Assembly: GCA_006384855.1 (NCBI GenBank)
Contig: VCJN01000908.1
Span: forward strand, 1 to 64,000
Length of the DNA stretch: 64,000 bases
Origin: Tetraselmis striata
Lineage: Eukaryota > Chlorophyta > Chlorodendrophyceae > Chlorodendrales > Chlorodendraceae
Direction: 5' to 3'
Shown here: positions 43,871 through 54,038 of the stretch, piece by piece
Layout: each line of letters opens with the position of its first letter
Numbering within the stretch: the first letter of the stretch is position 1
Position numbers and translations under genes: made by a program
Notes under the pieces: generated by a model
Told to the model about the DNA's origin: nothing
The model's database searches: none
Seen by the model: only the letters and a program-made list of their open reading frames with translations

Positions 43871-44171
43871 TTCACAGTTTCTATTTAATGTAGCCCCATC
43901 ACAAAGAATTCTAACCCAAATTCCCGACCATCCGTGCATATTTACAAGGCCCAGCGTCCCTGATTATTTGCTGATAGTACTGAGTGTGTAATAACGGCTG
44001 ACTGCTAGCTGCAAAATAAGGCGCAATTGGGAAATCAGGCACTAACTAATGAACACCCACTCTTCGATGTACCAGTAGTATACATAGTAGTCGCTATATA
44101 GGTGTAGTCGCTATTGAGAGCGAGAGTGTGTGTGGGGGGGGGGGGGGGGGGGCGGGGGGGGGGGGGGGGGG

Positions 44172-44232
<61 letters not shown>

Positions 44233-44440
44233 ATGGAGTTGTAGGTGGTGAAATCGCTAATATAAGACGGACGAGGCGTACGAGGCCTTGCCGCGCTATA
44301 TATTCATTCATACATACATACATACATACATTTATCTTATAGTGCAACAAGACTCCGCTTCGGTGGCCTCCCCGCTGCCCCCGAGGTAACCTGGCGCTAC
44401 CCTTGCTTCGTCAATCTGCCGCTCTCTGCGTTCGCTGTTC
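43871..44440. other. intergenic, low complexity
   Basis: Contains a G-run and (GA)n tract (44134-44226) and a (CATA)n tract (44309-44330). No gene. Confidence 0.6.
44134..44226 (+). repeat. poly-G and (GA)n microsatellite
   Basis: About 38 bases, nearly all G, followed by about 27 AG units. Confidence 0.95.
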
Positions 44441-44442
44441 CA

Positions 44443-44768
44443 TGGCAGAACCAGACACAACTGAAATGATATAAACAAGTCTATGGGGTTTCTTCTTTCC
44501 TATCCGCTTTTACGGCTGCATGGACTGCTAAGTGGTACAAGCTACTAGTTCACCCGTCGTTGCGTCCATTCGTGTGCATCACGAGTAGACATAAAAGCAG
44601 ACGCAACAGTTGAGCCCGCCATCTTCCTGTTTCGATGTGCTACACACAGCGCCCCCTCTGACTCCGTTTTCCCTCCACGCTTTCACGGTACTTCTCTGCG
44701 TATTTCGGCTCTTGACTGTGTAAACAGCCTGCGTGAGATTTTGGCACAACCAGACTCGACTTGAACTA
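44443..44768 (+). repeat. diverged copy of a ~370-bp dispersed repeat
   Basis: Begins CATGGCAGAACCAGACACAA with TCTATGGGGTTTC shortly after, and ends GTGTAAACAGCCTGC then TTTTGGCACAACCAGACTCG. These are the same start and end signatures as the copy at 48340-48745; the middle is not alignable by eye. Confidence 0.6.
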
Positions 44769-44882
44769 TCGTCGGCACGCTTGCGCGCGCGCGTTACAGT
44801 AGCGACTACCAGTTCTTTTTTCGTCCCCGGGACAGGACTGGCACCAGTGAAACGACTACCAGTACCGCCTGTATTTCAACAG

Positions 44883-46122
44883 CTACGCCACGGCGGTGCG
44901 CGAGGCGTGGGGCCGCCTCCAAGCGGCTACTGCTGGCCACCTCAGCGACGCAGATGCGCGCGTGTTGGAGCGGGAAGTGGAGGCTGCGCCGGGCTCGCAA
45001 TATGAGCTGGCGGCAGTTCTAGACCAGGCCAACAACTCTCGGCTTCGAAATGAGGTGTGCGCTCTCCATGTCACATGTAGGGAACGGATCTTGTTCAACC
45101 ATCTCAATGCGGCGTCGGGCATGTGGACGGTGGCCATCCCCACCGCACGAACGGTCGTGACTCATCCGCATGAGCTGCGGGAGGTCGCTGCCGGGTACTT
45201 CTTTCTGCCTAGCCCGTGCTTGGCCCCGGTGGTTGGGAGCCAGATCATTCTGCCCTCGACAGAGCACAACCCCCGTCAATGTTGACCTATGCGGCGACGC
45301 GCTCATGAACCTCCCGGCACAGGGAGACGCCCACTCGCGTGTACATCACGACGCTATCGCAGACGCCTTCCGCGATCACTGTGTTCACGACATGGGTATC
45401 GCTGTACGCCGGGAGGTGGATGACTTGTTCCAGCAGGCAATGCCTCTCGGCAACACCGTACCCAGGGATGGACTCAAGGACCTAGTGCCGGACGCAGACC
45501 TCTCTCTCCCGGCGTTCAACGTCGTGACCGGGAGCTATGATCCCCGGAGCTTGAAGTCCACGTTGCTGGAGTTCAAGACTATGCGGTACGGGGTCAAGTA
45601 CACAGCGGTGCCCCGGGCCACGGTTGTGGATCGGTTTGAGCGCTCCATGTTGGGCGACATACAACGGGGGTTGGCAGTGTGGGATGCGACGTGGCACAAC
45701 ACGGAGCCCGGACAGAAGGGCCCTTCTCGAGACATCTTGGATATGTCGGAGTACACGGGTAAACTATGGTCTTCGGCACAGTGGGCGTGGTGAGCAAGGG
45801 GGTGCGCCGCACTGTGCGCGCTGTCGCATGCTTGGCTGCGGATCGGGGTGCCCTCTCATTGCGGGGCACTCGGTGCACCAGCCGGGCTCACCAGGAGGCC
45901 TTACCCGAAAGAGATTACCTCGGGGTCCTGAGCTTGGTGGCCGCTCGAGAGCGTGCTCGCTGCCTCATCAGACGGCGCATATTCGCCCGCCATCCCGTTG
46001 CCGAAGCTGCACAGCACGTCCGGGGATCATCCTCGCACACACGCGCACGCGTGGCCCGGACTCTGAACCGTGCGCGTATCACTCATCCATCCCGCCTCGT
46101 GCGAGATGCGGGCCGCCTTTAG
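44883..46122 (+). pseudogene. retroelement C-terminal region with a PD-(D/E)XK-like nuclease
   Basis: Three pieces in shifted frames: an Ala/Leu-rich helical part ending HLNAASGMWTVAIPT (44896-45285); a part with LCGDALMNLPAQGDAHSRVH HDAIADAFR, followed by a likely nuclease core VPDADLSLPAF and LLEFKTMR (45284-45793); and VFGTVGVVSKGVRRTVRAVA onward (45766-46122). The CG...GDxH...HHDAI layout with PD...EFK resembles the C-terminal endonuclease-like region found in several algal retroelement polyproteins. Two frameshifts make it inactive. No reverse transcriptase is seen upstream. Confidence 0.55.
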
Positions 46123-46248
46123 GCGGATTGCTATGTTAATCTTTTAGTACTACTTTTAGCAGTAGGTGGATTGTTAAATAATGCCCCTTTTGCAATTCAC
46201 ACCTATAGTTCAACTCGCGGCGCCGCCGCCCCTGCCGACTCACAGTCT

Positions 46249-46466
46249 GATATAAACGTGTTTATGGGGTTTCCTAACGAATTTAACTGTCCTAGTGCGA
46301 CCCGTACGGTCTGAGTGGTTTGAACCGGTTAGGTAACTGGTACCATCGGGTTTCAATACGGGCAGCCCCATCATCACCCGCGAGCCTTGCGCTCCCGGAC
46401 AGCCAAGCAACAACAGCTCGTCTGTCATCTTCTAGCTCGCTGCCTTGGGCAGCGGCTTCCGTACAT
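46249..46466 (+). repeat. partial copy of the ~370-bp dispersed repeat
   Basis: ATATAAACGTGTTTATGGGG, CTAACGAATTTAACTGTCCT, AGTGCGACCCGTACGG and CATCTTCTAGCTCGCTGCCT closely match 48380-48597 in the same orientation. Confidence 0.9.
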
Positions 46467-48339
46467 GTGCGCGAGGGTCATTGAGGCTGAACAAGTCCGC
46501 ACCGAGGTTCACCCACCCGGTAGTGAGTCGTCGTGCCGCGCACATGCGTTCCAACATCATGCAGCGACAGACAACCCCTCGGTAATGTGGTTTTCCCTAC
46601 TTGTGCGCCCGAGGTCGTTTTCCGTTTTTTTGGCATGGCTTTGCAACTGGGACGATTTCGGGTAGGCGGCGATGCGCACGGCAAGGAATTGGAGGTGGGG
46701 GGTCCCCGTTGGGGCGGTTTAAATCTCACCACCCGAAGTCGAGTCGCAGTACATGCCTTCGGGGCTCGCGCAGTGGAGCACCCTCTCGCAGTACTCAACG
46801 ATTGAGGTTAGGCCGGTGAGGTGGACGCACTCGGCACCATGGCCGCTGCTCGTCACGGTTGTCAACGACGCCAACTACGTCTACCGCAACAACTCGGCGT
46901 GAACGGAGGAGGACGTTCGTGTCGTCGGGGCGACCATTTGCTGTCCCGCAAGCCACTGCAACCCGGTCCGCGTGTCCTCGCGTCAAGGCGTCGTGGCATC
47001 AACGGTCGTTACAAGCTGTGGTTTTCCGTAACTACTCACGTAATTGGTCCGTTACGGGGATGGCGCCGCTCATGCGCCGATGCTTTGAGAGGGCTCGTTG
47101 CCGTCACCCCAATCATGCTTCGGCAACGTTTGTTGTGGTCGCAGTGGGAGGCGTTTGTTCGGCTCGTCCCGACGCGTCTCCGACGCCTCCTACTGCAACG
47201 TCGTCGTCACAAGGACCACGACAATCTGCAGCTGCCCGCCGGGAGGGCAGCTCTACCTCCTGACGTGCCTGACGTCTCGCTCGTGGTGTACGTTACTACG
47301 CAACTACCCCTGGCCGACTTTGGGTTTGGAACTTCGGCGACCGTCGCAGGTGCAGCAGCAACGGCGGCGGCCTCGTTGTCGCCCTCGCCTCGACATCATT
47401 GGCATCGTCACGGGCCGGCATAGGCTACACAGGGCCTCTACGCCGGCCAACCCGCTCCCGACGTCACGGCACATCATTTGTGACAACACGAGTTTCCCGC
47501 GGAGGACAGCTCCGCCACCTGACGCGACTTGTGCGTTTCGTGGCGTCATCCCAAGCCTGCGCCTTGTGGGGTGGTCAGCAGCCGTCGCTGGTGCAGCAGC
47601 GGCGGCCGGCTCACCGCTCTCCGCGCGAAGAAAGACCCACGGCGACAGCTTACCGAGTCGGCGGGTCTTCTGCGACGTCGCCGACAACCGATCAAGACAC
47701 ACCTAAGAGCCGGTACGACACGACCACACATGGTCCCACGTTCCTGCGCCCCTCGGAGTCGTGCGTTTCACCCGCCGCCCTTTGCGCGAGAGGGCGAAAC
47801 AACCACCGCTGGTGATGGCAACGGCCTTATATCGCTGTCATCGCGCGTTGTTGCGTGTCCACCCCTCGTAACGTGCATCGCCAGTACATGTGCAGAGTTA
47901 CCACCGCGCCGCGTGCATCGTACAAGTACTTCACCAAGCTGCACGCGGCGCGCTCGCGCGCTCGTGCGCGCAGTCCGCGTCCTACCGGTGTCTGTGCCGC
48001 TGCTTTGCTGGGCGCTCGTCGCCAACTTTGCCACTTCTACCCCTGCTTCTACTGGCTTGCAATTCCGGCTCGTGGCGCAAGCCACCACGGCGCGCGCGGC
48101 AAATGCTGTAGGGAAACGTCGGGAAACGGCGTCTTAATTCCGCGACACGTCTGGTCTATGTCATGCCGGCGTCAACATCTCCCGTCCGCGTCTGTTATGC
48201 GACTGAGCCTCGATCGAGGTTTAACCTCTTAGCGCGACGTCAGACCCCTTCTACACCTCAAGACATCTACCGCCTCTGTCTTATCGGCACGCCCGCCGAT
48301 TGCCTAGCTACTCTCGCAGTCGTAAACGAACCGCGTGTA
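46467..48339. other. unassigned GC-rich stretch between two repeat copies
   Basis: Long open frames occur in all plus frames but have CGT/CAA-type low-complexity composition and no motif. Loosely similar blocks near 46900, 47200, 47470 and 47650 (ACGACnACnATnTGC-like, then CCCGC-GGAGG-CAGCTCC) hint at an old tandem duplication with a period near 260 bp. I see no gene I can support. Confidence 0.4.
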
Positions 48340-48745
48340 AACTGGCAAAACCAGACACGATTGCATGTTGAAATGATCGAAACGTGTTTATGGGGTTTCT
48401 AAACGAATTTAACTGTCCTAGTGCGACCCGTACGGTATGTTACCGGTTTCAACCGGTTAGTTAACTGGTACCATTATTGGGTTTTAGTACGGGCTGCCCC
48501 ATCGCCCGCGAGCCCTGCGCTCCCGGCCGGGGAGCTACTTAGGACAGCCACCAGCAGCTCGTCTGCCATCTTCCAGCTCGCTGCCTTCGGCAGCGCCCTC
48601 CCGTTTTCCGCCCCCGCCCTGCGGGCTCCTCCGACATTCCCTCCCCTTTCGCTGAACCTTCCTGGCCCTACAATCGCGCTTTTCCGTGTAAATAAGACTC
48701 CGCATCATTTTGGCAAAACCAGACTCGATTGCATGTAGTTGAAAT
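48340..48745 (+). repeat. full copy of the ~370-bp dispersed repeat
   Basis: GGCAAAACCAGAC(A/T)CGATTGCATGT..TGAAATG occurs at 48344-48375 and again at 48712-48745, bracketing the unit; the inner part matches 46249-46466. It could be a solo terminal repeat or a small non-autonomous element. Confidence 0.75.
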
Positions 48746-49168
48746 GTCATCCGCGCTCAGGCGCGCGTCGTCACCTCATCGTCGCCAGGTCGCCCGCCCG
48801 AGAGCGTCGTCACAGCCGTATATCCGGAGATACCTGTAGTGACTAATCCTTACTTGTAGCAGTCTGATCTCGTCGTCCCACTCCAGGCCAAGACGCAGCC
48901 TTCATCGCGCCGCTCAGCACCTGAGAGAGGCTGAGTGAGGCTGCAAAGCGCTTTTCGACTCAACGCGAGCCCGCTTCTGCCGCCTTGTGAACCAGTAGCT
49001 ACAGTAGGAACAAGCGCCATACAGCCTGACCGCCTAGCCGGCCTGATTTGTTTGAGGCCACCTTGAGAGATACATCCCCAGCCAGGCGTATGATTAAGCT
49101 CGGCACAGTGGCACCGCTTGTCGCTCAGCTCTGCAGCAACTGGACTGCCGATAGAGCGCAGCGTGGGC
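48746..49168. other. upstream region of the zinc-finger/PHD gene
   Basis: No gene and no clear core promoter motif. Presumptive promoter and 5' leader. Confidence 0.5.
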
Positions 49169-52100
49169 ATGTCGGCGCGGGTGTATGTGTCAGTGGAGCG
49201 CCAGGATGATGTAGGCGGGCAGCACCTCTACACGCTGCTTGTGGGTGGTCAGGCGTATCGGCAGCTGAGCGCAGGGCGCAGCCCCGAGCAGCTTCAGCAC
49301 GACCAGGAGGAGTTCGCTCAGCAGCTGCAGCAGGCTTTGGCCGCCGACCCGCCGCAGGCGCTGGAACCTGCAAATGCCGCCCCGCCCGGTCCCGCCCCGC
49401 AGCTGCAGCAGCCTGCGTTGCTCCAGGACGCGCCACCGCCAGTACCGGCGCCTGTTCCCGCGCATGCGGTTGCGCCCGCACCGGCACGAGCCCCCGTACC
49501 CGAGCCGTCCCCTGCTGCCGGGGCAGGCGAGCTGGAGGACTTTCTGCCCGGATTCATCAGTAGGCAACTGTACCATGCGCCGGGGCCTAGCCGCGAGCGC
49601 AGTCCAGCCTCCCCCACTGCCACACGCCCGCTGCAGCCAGCCTTCCCAGACACCACACAGCAGAAGAATTTGCACCCTCCCCCGGCAGATGTACCCCCTC
49701 CTGGGTGCCAGTCACGCCCACGCTCCCGTGTCCCCACCGCCTGCGCGCCCCTTCGACGCGGAGCCGCCTGCCCGGACATGAGGCCCCTCCACCATCGCGC
49801 CGTTTTGTGGCGGTGCTGCCTGAAGCCGCTGCCTTGGAGGCTCATCACCCGCGTGGCACCTCGGGTGAGCAGGACCCCTTCCCTTACCCTTGTGCCGCCG
49901 CTCAACCCTTGCAATACGGCGTGCCGGGAGGGTGCATTCTAGGTGTATGGACGGTGGCGCTGCTGACAGGTTGCTTTGTGTGTGGGGCACATTTCATGCC
50001 AGGGGCAGATGCAGCCGGAGCGCGAAGGGTGGTGGCATACTGCGATCCACCCCCGATGGCGGTGTCCGCCAGCGGCGCCCATCCGCAGCGGGTGGTCTCG
50101 CGGGAGCCAATTCGCGATGCCACTGTGTCGGCAGAGAGGGCGCAGGCGGGGGGTTCAGAGGGACACCGGGAGCCTGCGGCTGGCTGGGTATCCCTGTGCC
50201 CCCGTGTTACATGGGAGAGGTGCCACGAGTGGGATCCGCGCCCCTGCAAGCACCAGCATGTGTCAAGGGCGGAGATGGTGGCGGCCTTGAAGGCATCCAA
50301 GACAGTCAGTGACAAAGTCAGCAGGTTTTCAAACCCAGCATGTCTTCAATACTGCGAGGAGAAGGCCCGCCTGTACGTGCCCTCTGCCGTAGTCTGGGTG
50401 GGTTGGGCACACCATTGAGCTTCTGCTGCACGGCAGGAGGTATCAGGGTCATAGATACCGACTCCACTATCAGTACCATCAGGCTGACGCACGTGTCATT
50501 TGATTTCTCTCGGGCCCAAGAGAAACGAAGTGATTTGCCATATGGATTCCATGGTGTATTTGCGGCGAAGTCTGATGTATTGTACCTCTTTCGCAGCTTT
50601 TTCCTCCTGGTTCATGGTGTTGGGGGGGGGGGGGGGGGGGTGATGTGAAATATTGTTACAGTAAGCTGTTTAACCCGGATTGTGTTGAGCAGTGCGTATG
50701 TGCGAGCGCACACTTGGAATTCCCCTGTCAGGAGCTGCGCACCGACCAACATCTAGATGCTGAGACCCCCCTCTCCCTGGGGGTTCTCCCAGGTGGAAAT
50801 CCACCAAGCAGGCAAACCGCGGCTACATGGCTGTGGCAGATGACGATGAGCACGCGTTGTTTTCGGAGCTGAGAGAGGCAGCGTACCAGGAACGGGAGCG
50901 TGAGAGACGCCCTTCCCTGTGCCAATACATCACCTGCGAGACGTGCCAAGAGAAGGGTCCGAGCTCCTGCATGCATCAGCACATCCAGCTTTCAGAATTG
51001 GCCAGAGCTTTGAAGGAGTCGCGAACGGTTGGGGTCATGATAGCCAGTCTCTCAAACCCTTCGAATCGTCACTACTCCAAGGAGAAGGCTCAGCTGTACG
51101 CGTCCCTCTCTTCTGGCCGCCTGCGCCGTTACTTCAGCTGTCAGTTGCGGATATCACATCTCGCATGGCAGATATTCCCCAGATTATGTCCCCATCTGTC
51201 ACCAAAGGGCCATGTTATCCTCAGTATCCACACCAGCAAATATGCAGCAGATGATAACCTGCATCAACCATCGCTGCCCCCTTTCCCTCATCCTCCCCCA
51301 GGTTGAGGACGGCCAAGGCATCTTGCCCAGGGAACAAGAAATGGGAGGCTCTGGCTCGTAATGACACACACCCGCTCTTTGCGGATCTGAGGGAAACAGC
51401 ATTCCGGGAGCGCAAGCAAACTTGGGAGTGGCAAACACCTCTCACAGAGCAGATAGGGCAAGCTCCGCAGCAGGCAGCGGATCCTGAGGACTCTACGCTG
51501 CCGCTGCCGCCACTGTCGCCCCGGGCTGCCCATCCGTCGGCCTCCGTCCCAGACCCTCCGTCCGCTCGGGCTGAGCTCAGGCTTGTCATCCCTGCTTTCA
51601 GGAATGAGGAGCATCAGCATGCCCGGGGGCCAAACCACACAGGCAGCCCAGCTCTGTCCATCGATAGCCCCGGCAACGGTGTGCCTCTGCAGCAATCTGT
51701 CACCCAGGAGACCGCCGCTGCTGCCACAGCACAAGTGGCGCCGGCGTTTCCAGAGGATCCCTGGGAGCACGGGGGGCACCCGCCCCTGTGCCGCTACGTT
51801 ACCCCGGAGAGGTGCTGCTGCCGCCAACCCTGCTGCAGGCACCGGCATATCTCGGATGCAGAGATGCTGGCGGCTCTTAAGGCGTCCCAGACAGTACAAT
51901 ACATCATCGGCAATCTATCAAACCCTCTTCATAACTTTGATGAGAAAGTCCGACTGTAAGCCCCTCAGCACTTTGCAAGTCGTGTGCCCCCCCATCCCTT
52001 TCTACCATACAAATAGATTGCAGATTCTATTTGTTTCGCTTGTTTTTGCAATGTGAAGATGTGCTCAAAAGTGCTTACTTGTAATAGCTTCTAACCCCCC

Positions 52101-53991
52101 CCCCCCCCCCCCCCCCGGCCTTTCCAGATGGGAGTCTGCCAAGGCCCTGGACACGTACGGACCAAATGGCATGTGGCAGGCCGTGGCAGATGACACTACA
52201 CACGCATTCTTCACAGAGCTGCGTGAGGCAGCATACCAGGACTGGCAGGCCTCCCTTTGGAAGCAGCTGAAGCGGGCACCCCAGGGCGAGGCGCTGCGGG
52301 AGAGTGTGCCGCCTGGCTGCACTGCAGCTTGCAAGCACTTCAACGGCATCCAAGGCTCTTGCACCCGCCATCGATGCCACGACTTTCACGACCCAGAGTT
52401 GAGGAAGCTCGTCCAGGGGCTCGGCCTCCCAGGCCACATTCCCGGGAAGGCATGCGAGCACTTTGCTGCAGGACGCTGTCACTTTGGTGCCTACTGTACC
52501 TATGCGCATGTGCCGCGTGGGCGGCAGATGTGCACCGCTCGATGCGACCGCTTGTTGGACCCGAATTGTCGCGCGTGGCACCCACCTGAATTGAACCGGT
52601 GGCAGTCCTTTCTCAAGCATGTCAACCGGCGCGCAGATGCAGTGTCGGAAAGCCTCAGCAAAGATCGTCAGAAGGTGTGAGTGCAAATGTTTGTTCCCCG
52701 TTTCCCTGTTCCACGAGAACGGAGTGAAGGGCGGGGGGGGGGGGGGGGGGGGGGGCTGTGCGATGAAGCCCTGACTATCATACATATTCCTAGAATATTA
52801 ACAGCATACTGCTACCCTATGATGCCTGGCCTCCGCATGCAGGTGGACGGGAGCCACTCCCTCGGTGCAGCTCCAGCTCAGGTCGTGGCACCTGCCCCTG
52901 CACTGGGCGAGCCTGGGGGCGCCTCGCCCATATTTACTTCCAGGGAGCAGCAGCACCCAAGGAGTGACCCAAGGCTCTCCCCCGGCAGCGCCCAGCCACT
53001 GACGGGGGCTGTTCTTGAGGCAGCGCCTCCTACCACAGCCCCTGTGGAGAGGGCATCATCCACCGTGGCTGAGGACCGCTGGGAGCGCGGGGAGCACCCT
53101 CACTTGTGCCGTTATGTCAGTATTCAGAGATGCCGAGAGTATAATCCACGCGGCGCACGTTTGTGCAGAGTCCGTCACATCTCGCGTGCAGAGATGGTGG
53201 CAGCTCTGAAGTCATCAAAGACAGTCAGCAACAAAGTCAGCAAGCTTCAGAAGGATGGTCGGCATGCGGAGCGTGAAAGGGCTAACCTGTAAGAGCCCCT
53301 TCTTGCGGGCTGTACTGTCTCTGGACTTAGGGCAGCATTCAAAACTACCACACTGGTGGAACCTCCCCCCCCCCCCCCCCCTTCCTCCCCGATCCTTTCC
53401 TCCCTCATCCCCCTCTGCCCGTGCTTTGGGCCACTCCCAGGTGGGAATCTGTCAAGGCCCTGGGCACCTCCACGCCAAACGACACGTGGGAGGCCGTAGC
53501 AGATGACACTCAACACGGCTTCTTTGAGGAGCTGCGAGAAGCAGCATACCAGGACTGGCAGATCTCTCTGTGGAAGCAACTGAAGAAGGCGCCAAAGGGC
53601 GAGGCGCTGCGGAAGACTGTTCCGCCTGATTGTGCTGCAGCTTGCCAGAAGTTCAACGGCACAGCAAAATACTCTTGCACCCGCTATCGATGCCCCGACT
53701 TTCACGATCCCGAGTTGAAAGAGCTCGCCCACGGGCTTGGCATCCCTGGCTTCATTACATCGACGCGATGCAGATACTTTGACAAGGGCCAGCGTTGCTG
53801 TCTGGGGGACTACTGCACCTTTGCACATGTGCCGCCCAAGCAGCACATGTGCACTGCTTGCACCGACCTCTCCTTGGACCCTAAGTGTGACGCGTGGCAT
53901 CCACCTGAACTGGAGCGGTGGAAGTCCTTTCTCAAGCATGTCAAGCGGCGCGCGCTTGCGGTGTCTGCACTGCTTGGAAAAAGCCATAAAA

Positions 53992-54038
<47 letters not shown>

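Noticed and set aside
46821..48137. Several 200-codon open frames as genes
   Set aside because: Overlapping frames with biased GC-rich composition and no motif; open in all plus frames.
49318..49914. Minus-strand Gly/Arg-rich open frame
   Set aside because: Antisense to the Pro/Ala-rich exon 1 of the zinc-finger/PHD gene.
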